A DNA stretch of 64,000 nt from Raphanus sativus (lineage: Eukaryota > Streptophyta > Magnoliopsida > Brassicales > Brassicaceae). Made by a program: the position numbers and the translations under genes. Position 1 is the first letter of the stretch, and every line of letters starts with the position of its first letter. The stretch spans positions 36,045,407 through 36,109,406 of the forward strand of contig NC_079515.1 in the NCBI RefSeq assembly GCF_000801105.2. The letters run 5' to 3'. The notes under the pieces are model-generated. The model searched no databases and was not told the origin of the DNA. It saw nothing but the letters and a program-made list of their open reading frames with translations. This document shows, piece by piece, positions 22,101 to 31,071 of this stretch.

Positions 22101-24026
22101 GTGTTGGTTTTAGAGATTTGGAATGTTTTAATCAGGCTTTGTTAGCCAAACAAGCTTGGAAAATTCTTAACCAACCCCACTCCTTACTGTCAACTTTCTT
22201 ACAGAGTAGATATTTTAAGGATGGAGATTTTCTTTCGGCTTCAATGGGAGAGAGACCATCCTTTGCATGGAGGAGTCTTTTGTTTGGGAGAGAATTGCTC
22301 CAAAAAGGCCTGAGACACAGAGTGGGAGATGGCAAAAATACAAGAGTATGGCTGGACAAATGGATAGATGATCCAGTGGAAGGACTCAGAGCTCCATGGT
22401 TTAAAAACCTTCGTTTTGATGTAAACTTGATGGCAAGCTCACTCATTGATCCAGAGACAAAAAAGTGGAATGAAGCGGGCTTGGAGGAAGTCTTTGTGTC
22501 CTGTGATGTTCAGATGATCATGAGGAACCAACCTGTGGCTGCAAGACAGGATTTCTTCACATGGAAATTCAACAAAAGTGGGGAACTAACGGTGAAATCG
22601 GCCTACTGGCTTGCTTCCTCTTTAAAAACAAGAGAGCAGAACCCAGAAGCCTTTAGAGAACCCTCCACCAATGTGCTTAAGGAGAAAGTTTGGAAAGTTA
22701 AAACAGTTCCAAAGGTTAGAGTTTTCTTATGGAAAGCTTTGAGCAATGCACTTCCGGTGGCAGACTTGATCAGGGCAAGAGGAATGAAGATTGACAATCG
22801 TTGTCAAACCTGTGGAAATGAGACAGAATCGATAAATCATGCATTATTTGAATGCACCTTTGCTAGATTAGTATGGGCAGTCTCACCCATTCCTCAACGC
22901 AATGGAGGTTTTTCTGAAGACTCTGTTTTTACAAACATGAATTTTCTTCTCAATCTTAATGGAAATACTAACCTGCGGGAGGAAGATAAGAGGGTATGGC
23001 CCTGGATCCTGTGGAATCTTTGGAAGAGAAGGAACGAGATGGCATTTGAAGGGAGATGCCTATCTGCGGAGGAACTGGTAATCAAAGCGGTGAGAGACTC
23101 CGATGAATGGTATGTGGCTCAAGAAACTGACGCTGAGTGGGCAAAAGCAGAAAAAACCACGGGAACCTCTCTTCACCGTAAATGGAACCCGCCAGAATCA
23201 GACTGGGTGATGTGTAACGTGGGAATGGATTTTTCCAGTGAAAAGGAATGTGTGGGAGGAGCTTGGGTTTTGAGAAATGACAGAGGTGTGGTCCTTTGCC
23301 ATAGTAGGAGAGCTTTCTCTGGAATAAAGAATAGAGAGGATGCAAAGCTGGTGGTTGTTTTATGGGCCTTTGAAAGTATGAGAAGCCAGAGACAATCTAA
23401 TATCATCTTTGCAGGAGAGTTTGCAGATTTATTTGGAGCACTTCAACGTCCTCGAGCGTGGCCCTCCTTCCTATACCAAACTTCTGTTATGGAAAAGGAG
23501 CTGGAAGGGATCACAAACTGGAAACTAAAGGTGGTGACGAGAGAAGCCAATAAAGGGTCGTCACTCATTGCTCAAAGTGTCAACAAGTATGGACTGATAA
23601 ATTCTTATGTCGCTAGAGGGCATCCATCTTGGTTGTTTGAATTCTTTGTGAATGAAAGTCGAGGTCTCTAATTGTGGTCTTAGTTGAAGATCGTTGGGGA
23701 AGAGCTGAGATAACATTGAAACGGTGAAATGAGTTTAGGACAGAAGTGTGAAGGCCTCTGTTTTATAGTGCTCTGTTTTGTAATTCTCTCTTGCTCTGTT
23801 TTTTGGGTGGGCTGATCTGGGTAGTTGCAGGAAGCTCCCCTTTTGTAAGGAGGTTTTGGCTTTATTGCCTTTTATATATAATGAATCTATCTTGACGGAA
23901 AAAAAAAAAAGAAGCAAAAGACTTACAAAATTTCTGGTTTCTGAGAAATGGAAGGATTGCCGATTCAGAAGATGGGATGCATAAAAGTAAAAGTGAAGCT
24001 ATTAATAGGATGAACTTGAGACTCAT
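19140..24026 (-). CDS. candidate small secreted peptide precursor A (SCOOP-like), intron interrupted by a LINE
   Basis: Exon 1 (24026-23927) encodes a signal peptide, MSLKFILLIASLLLLCIPSS, then ESAILPFLRNQKF, and ends in phase 1 at a GTAAGT donor. Exon 2 ends with stop 19140-19142. The acceptor at 19244 gives 67 residues and a native intron of 82 nt; the acceptor at 19262 gives 73 residues and 63 nt. Both keep one frame ending ...SVRVSRSPPAKSRNCCND. The C-terminal SRSPPAK stretch is short, basic and rich in Ser/Pro, as in Brassicaceae SCOOP phytocytokine precursors. Exon 1 length, intron phase and the xNxK[FL] end match gene B at 25405. The intron now also holds a 4.6-kb LINE. No database check was possible; family membership is inference. 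Confidence 0.45.
19309..19324. repeat. left target-site duplication of the LINE
   Basis: GAAGCAAAAGACTTAC, identical to 23911-23926. On the minus strand it reads GTAAGTCTTTTGCTTC, which is the first 16 nt of the host gene's intron, so the insertion duplicated the splice donor. Confidence 0.9.
19325..20518 (-). pseudogene. LINE ORF1 (gag-like, DUF4283 and CCHC zinc knuckle), truncated and frameshifted
   Basis: Starts at 20518 (MSAAMDRALMALSLEDEEEE). A DUF4283-like domain follows (LTMPRKWQKEGKVRGVAL ... VVERWVENPPDDYLQYIPLWVQI), then the knuckle RCYTCRRMNHEKANCP. The frame changes once near 20020-20035: FDPSK should continue YYSTFIRVQVRFNVANPL, which is found in another frame, so about one base is missing. 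The reading frame runs out into the flanking target duplication at 19325. ORF1 proteins bind element RNA. The segment is inverted relative to ORF2. Confidence 0.85.
20804..23671 (+). CDS. LINE ORF2 fragment: reverse transcriptase, zf-RVT, RNase H-like
   Basis: An uninterrupted 955-codon frame. It holds a non-LTR reverse transcriptase (APGPDGMTGAFFQKYW, LRPISLCSVLYKAVSKIL, MSKAYDRVEW, GLRQGDPLSPFLF, catalytic HLLFADDSLF), then a zf-RVT domain (FLWKALSNALPVADLI with CQTCGNETESINHALFEC), and a C-terminal RNase H-like region (VGMDFSSEKECVGGAWVLRN). The N-terminal endonuclease expected in L1-type ORF2 is absent, and the related frame begins just upstream at FSPKVSEAMN. Position 20804 is the first Met after the inversion junction, not the natural start. 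The open frame suggests a fairly recent insertion. Confidence 0.93.
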   Translation: MNSDLTRRVSKEEIREAFFSINADSAPGPDGMTGAFFQKYWEIIGDQVTKEIQEVFETGVLPKDWNFTYLCLIPKIPNTENMTDLRPISLCSVLYKAVSKILVKRLQPFLNSLVSVNQSAFVSERNIADNIVIAHEAVHALKVHPSVSKEFMAVKTDMSKAYDRVEWSYLRNLMTALGFDPKWVEMVMMCVTSVTFAVLMNDQPFGLITPQRGLRQGDPLSPFLFVLCTEGLTHLLNVVERNGLFNGLQFSEEGPAIHHLLFADDSLFMCKATQDQASTLHRILQFYGAATGQSINLQKSSISFGVRVAEEVCSEIKNILGIMNEGGASKYLGLPECFSGSKIEMLSYIKDKTQGRLEGWYLRHLSQGGKEVLLKSSAGGIPVFAMSAFRLPKKLISSLISVYADFWWGSDAHKKKIHWVSWDKMCLPKKLGGVGFRDLECFNQALLAKQAWKILNQPHSLLSTFLQSRYFKDGDFLSASMGERPSFAWRSLLFGRELLQKGLRHRVGDGKNTRVWLDKWIDDPVEGLRAPWFKNLRFDVNLMASSLIDPETKKWNEAGLEEVFVSCDVQMIMRNQPVAARQDFFTWKFNKSGELTVKSAYWLASSLKTREQNPEAFREPSTNVLKEKVWKVKTVPKVRVFLWKALSNALPVADLIRARGMKIDNRCQTCGNETESINHALFECTFARLVWAVSPIPQRNGGFSEDSVFTNMNFLLNLNGNTNLREEDKRVWPWILWNLWKRRNEMAFEGRCLSAEELVIKAVRDSDEWYVAQETDAEWAKAEKTTGTSLHRKWNPPESDWVMCNVGMDFSSEKECVGGAWVLRNDRGVVLCHSRRAFSGIKNREDAKLVVVLWAFESMRSQRQSNIIFAGEFADLFGALQRPRAWPSFLYQTSVMEKELEGITNWKLKVVTREANKGSSLIAQSVNKYGLINSYVARGHPSWLFEFFVNESRGL
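23911..23926. repeat. right target-site duplication of the LINE
   Basis: GAAGCAAAAGACTTAC directly follows the poly(A) and equals 19309-19324. It is followed by the last bases of exon 1 of peptide gene A (minus strand). Confidence 0.9.
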
Positions 24027-24269
24027 TTTTCTGCCCTATGTATCTTTTGTCTAGCTAAAGCATAAATAGTAAATAAATAGTTGTTAGTGTAAGACTGTTA
24101 GGTGGCGATCATATCAGCGTCGTTCTCACCATAGTTGGTGAAGATTTGTATAAGTCAATGCATTTTTAATGAGCGGATGTTGGCCTTTTAATCTTTAGTT
24201 TCTTCTCCTTATACTTGCATTAGAAGAAAAAAAATACCATGAATAAGTACCTTTATGTGTATCGAAATT

Positions 24270-24420
24270 ATCTAGTAGTAGTGGTTTAATGGTTTTCCAG
24301 ATCAAAGATCGATTCTCCTCCAATGTAAAATTGTTAACTCCACATGTGGCTACCTGTCGCCGGCCCACATGAGCAGGATTAGTCGGGATTCGCCTAGACA
24401 TCTCTCATGTTTAATAAATA
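24270..24420 (+). repeat. possible tRNA-derived SINE
   Basis: An A-box-like AGTGGTTTAATGGT and, 20 bp later, a B-box-like GATCGATTCTCC are followed by GCCCACATGAGCAGGATTAGTCGGGATTCG, the style of Brassicaceae SINE 3' ends. No clear poly(A) or target duplication could be fixed. Confidence 0.35.
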
Positions 24421-25404
24421 TATAAAATATCTCCAACGTTAATCATCAATTTCGGTAAAACAATGAGACGCACAAGATATATGGGTAATGGAATCCATGC
24501 TTCAGTACTCACTCGACAGTCCAAAATTTTGGATCAAATAGGCAATAGATACTCACAATGACTCAATATCCTAGGGTTTGACATAATTTTTCAACTGAAC
24601 TCAAAGAATTTGGAAGATTAAGAAAAGGCTCCAGAGCATTCGGTGTGTCCTATACGTAACTCGTGTGGCAAACTGTATAACTGATTCTTTTATCTTTTAG
24701 CTAAGAGTGCGAGATTTTTTTTTGTAGGGTTATTCTTCCGACTTGCTTTTAGTGTTGTTTTTGATTTCTATTTTTAAAACCACCTCAATTTAGAGTAATA
24801 AAATAGTTATTATGTTAAAAAAAAGAAGGCAGTACACCTAGCTGCTATCCAGAATCGAGATGAGGGGTTACGAAAGTTGCCCGGACAAAAGTGTAAGAAA
24901 GGTATCTTGATCGTGACTCGTGAGGTTGTAGAGGGTGACGAATAGCATGAAGAGAAACCTTAGGCGATCAAGACAATCGATCTTGCTGCAGAGAATCTGG
25001 TGAATCTCTCTCTAACCAAGTGAGAATATGTTTGGAGATGGAGGCATATATAATTGAATGTTTCTCTCCTTCCACAACTACTATACATACAATGAAATTC
25101 CATTTCTTTTATTCATAAGAGTATATAACATACATAATGAAATAACAGTGTAACAAACAATTAGAGACCACTTATTAGAAGATGTATACAATAGATGGAT
25201 GGAAACGAAAGACAATTATATGTCATAGCTTAGAAATAATTAGGGGGATAGATCTACAAAGATTTCATCTTGGCGCCTAAAAGACACCCAAATGCATATA
25301 GATGGAGATTACTGTATTCATAGGGATTCTGTTCAAGCGAAAGTTAAATGTATCTATTTTTGTAAACGGTCCATTTAACCACCACGAACCATAGATTGCC
25401 GTTC
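24421..25404. other. gene-free spacer
   Basis: AT-rich sequence between the two peptide genes. No gene, RNA or repeat is recognised. Confidence 0.5.
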
Positions 25405-25646
25405 TCATGGTTTGCCTGCCGGTCTTGACTTACTAGGGCATGCTTCTATATTTACTGTTTGATGAATTCATGACGCTAATCAGTAAACCAAAAATGTAAA
25501 ATAGAGAGTACAAGTGGAATGATAAATTTTCAGGATTCCTTACAAAGTTTGCGGTTGTGGCATGACTGAGTTGAAGCTGCATAAGATGAAATCAAGAAAG
25601 AGAGAATCAGAAGAACCAAAGCAATCAACAACACGTTTCTCTTCAT
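25405..25646 (-). CDS. candidate small secreted peptide precursor B (SCOOP-like)
   Basis: Exon 1 (25646-25544, 103 nt) encodes a clear signal peptide, MKRNVLLIALVLLILSFLIS, then SYAASTQSCHNRKL, ending in phase 1 at a GTAAGG donor. The 89-nt intron ends ATCAAACAG. Exon 2 (25454-25405) adds LNIEACPSKSRPAGKP and stop, giving 50 residues. The C-terminal SKSRPAGK is basic and has the S-x-S spacing typical of SCOOP peptides. It resembles SRSPPAK of gene A, and exon 1 size, intron phase and junction residues also agree. A TATAAATA box lies 43 nt upstream of the ATG. The gene is also compatible with another small secreted peptide family. The exon model is mine and lacks transcript support. Confidence 0.5.
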
Positions 25647-25688
25647 TTTCTATATTTATGTGTTGTAGGTGAAAAAGTTATGTGTGTG

Positions 25689-25696
25689 TATTTATA
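25689..25696 (-). promoter_or_regulatory. TATA box of peptide gene B
   Basis: Reads TATAAATA on the minus strand, 43 nt upstream of the proposed start codon, which allows a short 5' UTR. It supports the gene model at 25405-25646. Confidence 0.6.
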
Positions 25697-26584
25697 CCAG
25701 TTACAGATTTTTTATTCTTTCAAATGTGAAGTCTACAATGAAGCAGCGTATAGAAGACCTTTTCTGATCTTTTATTATCCGACTTGAAGGAGTCTTCGAC
25801 GTAGACAAACATGATAGTTCTCTTTACACAACGCGTGGACATATTGCATGTTTTTTCTTTTTTGAATATCAACAAAGTTTGAAACCGAAATCTCTAATTT
25901 CTTAAATTTGAAACCATAACATTTAATGTTAGTTTTTTTTTAATATTAGTTTCATTCCTGCTATTTTTAACAACTTATAAATTACGAATTTACGATTTAC
26001 TTTACTGAAGTCCTTTAATCCCTTTTCCAAGAGGAATGGTAGTGATGCTTATAAGTTATAACTATGACATAAAGTTGCCCCTTTACAAAGAAAAAAAACT
26101 TATGATACAAAAAGTACGCATAAAAATGAAGCATTAAAGAATAAACAGAACTCCAAAAACCAATGTGATATCTTTTCTCCCCAATTCTACCTGCATGTAA
26201 GGTTAAAAAAGGTCAACTTGCATGTCCACGTCCTGTCTCATCAGCCGAGAATGTTTCAAAGTCACGTAATTTGAATATACTTAGCGGCTAATAAAAGACA
26301 CTAATAAACCTAATAATTATCAGCACAAGAAATTGGATCATGACTAAATTGATATTGTTAGCACGTTGGAAACAAACAAAAACTCTAAATCTGAAGTGTC
26401 TGATTGGGTATTGGTTATAGGGTCTTTCTTTGAAGAACGATCCTTAAATCACGCATATTTCTTCATGAAACAGCGACATTTAAATATGTCTAGATTAAAA
26501 ACTGTATAACAAATTTTAGATCATGAGTCATGAGACATGACTAGTGAAGACTCATGTGTTTGTGTCTGTAACTACAATGCTACA
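25697..26584. other. gene-free AT-rich spacer
   Basis: Upstream region of peptide gene B. No further gene or repeat is recognised. Confidence 0.5.
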
Positions 26585-26713
26585 ATGCTTGAATGTCTCG
26601 TGAAGAAAATACAGATATTTTTTTTATGCGGAAACATTCTCAAATCAGGACCATCTTTAGAGAAGCTAGAAGTTCGGGTTGATGTCGATCTTCTAACTCG
26701 TCAGCATTCTTAA
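26585..26713 (+). pseudogene. partial duplicate of the last exon of the PLAA homologue
   Basis: ATGCTTGAATGTCTCGTGAAG matches the start of PLAA exon 21 (MLEGLVKKI). The end, CTAGAAGTTCGGGTTGATGTCGATCTTCTAACTCGTCAG, matches the final VGADIDLLIRQ codons. The middle has indels. Similarity to the PLAA 3' UTR continues to about 26880 (GCAGAGCTTCAGATT). It is an old partial duplication, not a functional gene. Confidence 0.75.
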
Positions 26714-27306
26714 GAGAGAAACTTGTGATTGCGCCTTATATTTGATAAATGTTAGCAAAAAAGATGTTTCTCTTTACAGTTTCACACGATCTGTATTCCT
26801 TTTCACTTGAAATGCATGGCAAAGTTTCCTAGCAGAGCTTCAGATTAAATCTGAAAACAGATTTAAATAACAAACAGTTGTATACAATGAAAACAGAGGG
26901 CAACTAAAAGAGAGACTACTCTGTAAAAATGCCCCAAAGAAACCATATATATGTAGATGAAATTATGCTTAGAGATTTAATTTGGAATTGTAGTTTTTCC
27001 AACTAGAATCATAATCATTTTCCGTGAAAAATTCTTTGTAAGAAGCTAAGCGTTTTAGCTAGCTCCCATATAATATCAGTAATGTTATCATTATCAATAA
27101 CATTTTGTAGGAAACCAAAGGCGCAATTTAGATCCGTGCCTTCTCAAATGTAACATTATTCTCCACCATGTAACTAATCATAAATTACCTTTGGTCAAAT
27201 TAAATCGACAGCTAAACAGAAAAATTAGTAGTATGAACACTTGAACAGAAAGCTTAGCAAACATTAAACTCCGTGATATAAAAGCAGTTAGGCGACCGAC
27301 AATACT
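26714..27306. other. duplicated 3' UTR-like stretch, then unassigned AT-rich sequence
   Basis: Up to about 26880 the sequence resembles the PLAA 3' UTR. Beyond that nothing is recognised. Confidence 0.4.
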
Positions 27307-27369
27307 AAAGTTATTATAGAAACGAAAGTTAAACGAGATTGTCGACTTCGTCGTTTCTATAATAACTTT
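27307..27369. repeat. perfect 19-bp inverted repeat (hairpin)
   Basis: Arms AAAGTTATTATAGAAACGA (27307-27325) and its exact reverse complement (27351-27369) are separated by a 25-nt loop. The arms are AT-rich. It could be a small-RNA-like foldback or the core of a tiny inverted-repeat element. No TA or other target duplication is evident. Confidence 0.7.
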
Positions 27370-27771
27370 GGCAGGTTTGGAAGTTAATGCATTTGACACT
27401 CCAAGAGAAATACAGTAGTTTATAGTTTTATACTACCAAAACAGTCCAGTCTTCGATCTTTGGATCGAGTTCAGTTGTCTTTGGACCAGGATCAGTTCGG
27501 ACCCTCTCAGCTTTGGCGTATGCCACTGCACATAGAATTTTTATACACCACTAATAAATCAGGTAGAGAAACTGCAAAATAAACAAATGAATAAACGAAC
27601 CTTGTTGTTGTTGTTGTTACGAAGCAAAGAAGCTTGAGCATTTTCTGAATCTCTCTTCTCTGTTTCGTCCCATTTAAATTCCATTTAATGCCAAACCCCA
27701 CATTCCCATTAATGCTCTTCTCCTCCTCTCCTCCCCACTCTCCCTTACCATCACCACCGTCCAATCTCATG
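27370..27771. other. 3' flank of ATL65
   Basis: It contains the probable ATL65 3' UTR (minus strand), including a TTG-repeat at 27602-27618. No gene is seen. Confidence 0.45.
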
Positions 27772-28875
27772 TTACATATCCACCCTACACGTGTCCCCTC
27801 TCCTCCATCTCTCCGGCGACAACAGCGCCTCTGGATCACCGCACCTCAGCCGGCTCGACGAGTGCGGTGCTGTTCTGAAAAACATCGGACTCGTCATCGA
27901 CTTCGTCCGCCTCGACGACGAGCTTCCCGTCGCCGGAATCCTCTCCGATATCGGGAAGAACACCCCCGATCGCCGCCGCGATTTCGCGCTCCTGTGGTAA
28001 CGCAACGAGAACACTCTCGATTTCGACATTAGGTTTCCGAACGGAGACTGACGCTGCTGCTTGCTGCTCCACGTGGATCTCCGGTGTCTCCACGGCGTCG
28101 CTGCCGATTCTTCCCTCTCGTAACCGAACGAGTAAGATCGCTTAAACTCCCGATCCGGTGATCGCTCCTCCACTGACGCTGTGATCTCCTCGTCGATCGC
28201 AGCAGCAGCAGCAGCGATCTCGTCGTCGAAGCTCGGACGAATCCGTGGAGCCATTAAGGGGACGAAAGGCGAGGTAGATGAAACGACGCCGGATCGGAGA
28301 ATAGCCGTGCGGCAGAGGGGACAGTTAGGATGAGAACGTAACCACTCGTCGATGCACTCGACGTGGAAAGCATGGAAGCATAACGGAAGCGTGCGCACGT
28401 AATCTCCATCCTCGAACTCCAACAAACAAACAGCGCAATCAACGGCGGAGGAGGATTTAACGGTGCAAGAGGCGGTGGAGTAGAGAAACAGAGGAAGCGT
28501 TTTGATAACGGAATCGTCTAATCCGTAGGAGGAGTGGTGAAACGAGTCGAAAGGCGATCGGAGATGGGAGGATGAAGTCGAGGCAGAGGATAGGTGAAGT
28601 AGACGGCGGCGACGGGATCTCCACCGTCGAAAACGACGGAGAACGGGAGATATAAAACGGCGGGAGATGAGGCGAGAGTAGGTCACGAAGAGAAAAGTGG
28701 CGGCTAGAACAACCACCATAGCGATCAAAGGAGGACTGAACTGGAGAGGAGGATCAGAAGAACGGGAAAGAATCTCATCTGCTTCACCGGGATACGGTGA
28801 AAGTGACGGGGAAGGCGCCGGTGAGGGAACTGGTGAGATATCGCCGGAATGTGGCGGTGGCGCCGCGAATCGCAT
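27772..28875 (-). CDS. ATL65: RING-H2 E3 ubiquitin ligase, ATL65-like
   Basis: Intronless, 367 residues, as usual for the ATL family. A Pro/Ser-rich N-terminus is followed by one membrane span (about 50-67, IAMVVVLAATFLFVTY), a basic stretch (71-91), the GLD motif (118-120) and a RING-H2 domain from C147 to C188 (CAVC...LCFHAFHVEC...CPLC). The C-terminal half is Arg/Ser-rich and ends EALLSPERWRRGDTCRVDM. ATLs transfer ubiquitin to membrane-linked targets. The proposed start is the first in-frame Met before the hydrophobic span. Naming follows sequence style and position after the PLAA homologue; other ATLs are possible. GC content is clearly higher than in the flanks. Confidence 0.9.
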   Translation of the reverse strand: MRFAAPPPHSGDISPVPSPAPSPSLSPYPGEADEILSRSSDPPLQFSPPLIAMVVVLAATFLFVTYSRLISRRFISPVLRRFRRWRSRRRRLLHLSSASTSSSHLRSPFDSFHHSSYGLDDSVIKTLPLFLYSTASCTVKSSSAVDCAVCLLEFEDGDYVRTLPLCFHAFHVECIDEWLRSHPNCPLCRTAILRSGVVSSTSPFVPLMAPRIRPSFDDEIAAAAAAIDEEITASVEERSPDREFKRSYSFGYEREESAATPWRHRRSTWSSKQQRQSPFGNLMSKSRVFSLRYHRSAKSRRRSGVFFPISERIPATGSSSSRRTKSMTSPMFFRTAPHSSSRLRCGDPEALLSPERWRRGDTCRVDM

Positions 28876-30143
28876 GATAGTTTGGGTTGTTTATGTTAAA
28901 AAAACAAAAAAAAAAGTATAACAAGAAAAGCTCTTACAAAACAGAGCTTCCAGTGAAAGGCTTAACGTAAATGAATATTCAGCGTTGACTAAAGGTAAAC
29001 GGTATTCGGACACTAATTGTGCCACGTCACTGTTTTAAAAAAAAAAAAATCTAATGCTGACATATATATATATAACGATCAAAATCACTCATAATTGATC
29101 AAATAAATACAGATTTGGAAGCAATCCGATCGTGGAATCTAGTTATTTACATATAAATGTAGTTTTCTGTATTATACTATAAGATATTAATCACTAAATA
29201 ACTAACTGTAGTGTTATCATTTAGCTAGGAAAAGAGATAAGCAAAATCTAGCAATATGGAGTTTCGAGGGGAATAAAAGAAAAAAAAAGAAGAAGATAGT
29301 GGCTCCTTTAGGGTTGTTTGATTTTAATGTGGATTTGATTTGATGTGGTGACCCAGTCTGATACTGATGGTCTTGGAACTTTATTAAGTGGATTTTTTAT
29401 GACTTTGTTATATCTTTTACATCCAAGCCTTTAGAAAATTCTCGTTTCATTTTCATACTGCCTAATAAAGCCAACCAAGTGAAAACTTTGTTATTTACGA
29501 TGTATGTCATTTCTCTTCTAGATGGTTATATTCCTCGTTTTTATAATGTATGAGATCATTATTCATATGATTTTGACTAAAGACATGCTTATTTGGTGGG
29601 TGGATGTTAATTTTAAAATTAATGTAAAATTACATAAGAAGTAGAATTTTCAGGTTGACTAATATGATACAAGACTCTGATCATATTATACATATACATG
29701 AGAGTATGAGACTGTACAAGTCTTTGAAATAGCCAAGAAAAAAATGTATCTACTAAGAACCAAGTCACATGTTCATAAGTTAAGTCCACATTATCCTCAT
29801 TACTTCTTTTAAGATCTAGAGCTCCTTGCTTGTGACCCAAAGAGAAGAAAACTTTACTTGCATGAAATAATATGTAAAGTTAATATGTATTTCTGATGGC
29901 AATAAAGGTGCAATAAAAACCGGTCAGAAGTACTTGGCTTGGCCTATCTATACAATGAAACACAATGACTCCAGAATTTATTGTTCAACTACTTTCTTTT
30001 TAGTCCCAGAGATATTTTTGACATTATTGTTCATTAAAACTCTATTTGTTTGCACTTTGCACCCTTATCCTCATGGATTTAGAAACTTGTTACCATCTCC
30101 TATGGCTAGCGCTGGACAAGGGACTTCCACTTTTAAACATACA
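28876..30143. other. ATL65 upstream region, otherwise empty
   Basis: Contains the ATL65 promoter by position and AT-rich sequence to the MULE insertion site. No gene is recognised. Confidence 0.5.
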
Positions 30144-30152
30144 GGCTTTATC

Positions 30153-30297
30153 GGGAAAACGACCTATTTCCCCACCGTAACTATGGCATAGTAATAAATG
30201 TACACAAAGTTTAAGCCTCGTCCCAATTGCACACATACCAACTATAACAACGCATTTCCACATACGAGAAAAGATCGAAACCCGTTTCCCCCTCAAC
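30153..30297 (+). repeat. left TIR of the MULE
   Basis: Begins GGGAAAACGACCTATTTCCC. It matches the reverse complement of 34226-34370 over 145 bp with about three differences. Confidence 0.95.
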
Positions 30298-30508
30298 CAA
30301 GATTTAAGTTGGTTTTAATGGTTTATTACATGAACCGATAGTAAACCGGTTCGTATTGGTACACTTCGACCCAGATAAAGATCCGAGTAAGAAACGATTT
30401 AAACCCGACCCGAAACCCCTTTAAAACCCCCAAAATCGAGTTCATGTCTTTAGAACCCTAAAACCTAAAAATTCAGAGAGAGATTCTATTTGCCCAGACC
30501 CAAAAAGT

Positions 30509-31071
30509 ATGAGTCATGAATCGGGAAATTCGAGTGGAGTCTCTACGGGTCGAGCAAGAGGTCGTGTTGTTGGTGTTCCGAAGAGATGTTGGTGTGGAGA
30601 ATTAGTTATCCCCTTGATGTCAAATTCGAAGCCAAATCCTTGCAGAAGATACTTTCGTTGTGCTTTTGCGGCAGAGAAAAGGGTTAGTTTGTTTCTAATT
30701 ACAGTTACAAATGTGATTGTTCAAAATGTGATTGTTCAAAATGTGTGGGTGAATCAATTTTTCTGTGTTTGTAGCTGAGTAATGATAATCACAGTTACAA
30801 ATGGGTTGATGAGGCTTTGTTGGATGAGGTTGAAGCATTGTCGTTTAGGATAGGGAGACTTGAACAGGGCATGTTGACTGGTCGTGTGGAAGAAGAAAGG
30901 GATGCCCAAGAAGAGAAGACAAAGTTTGAAGAGTTTGGATTGAAGTTAGAGACCGAGATTTCTGCAAGAATGGAAGATGTTGTGAATGAAGTCAAAAGTG
31001 AGGTGAAGAAGGCGCTGGTGCTTGTTGTTTTAGGATGTGTGGGGATGGTTGTGTTGGCTAAGATACTATAA
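30509..31071 (+). CDS. GRF-type zinc finger protein with coiled coil and C-terminal membrane anchor, carried by the MULE
   Basis: Two exons (30509-30682, 30775-31071), GT-AG and phase 0, give 156 residues. Residues about 26-58 (RCWCGELVIPL...NPCRRYFRC) are the first half of a GRF zinc finger, and YKWVDE after the intron is its end. The fourth zinc ligand expected before the aromatic is not obvious (AAEKRLSNDNHSYKW), so the finger may be degenerate. Residues about 70-130 are charged and helical (LLDEVEALSFRIGRLEQ ... EVKSEVKKA). The last ~20 (LVLVVLGCVGMVVLAKIL) form a membrane anchor. Its place inside the TIRs next to the transposase suggests an accessory protein or a captured host gene. Its role is unknown. 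Confidence 0.8.

Larger units (their letters stand above)
19325..23910 (+). mobile_element. LINE (L1-type non-LTR retrotransposon) with inverted 5' segment
   Basis: One element of 4.6 kb lies between perfect 16-bp direct repeats. From about 20.8 kb to the poly(A) at 23899-23910 it runs on the plus strand and encodes reverse transcriptase to the 3' end (tail CTTGACGG-poly(A)). From 19325 to about 20.6-20.8 kb it runs on the minus strand and encodes ORF1. One pair of target duplications and one poly(A) tail indicate a single insertion with a 5' inversion, the product expected from twin priming. The endonuclease region and the end of ORF1 are lost at the junctions, so the copy cannot move on its own. 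Confidence 0.85.

Noticed and set aside
20941..23406. Minus-strand frames inside the LINE reverse transcriptase
   Set aside because: They are antisense to an intact reverse transcriptase frame with clear motifs.
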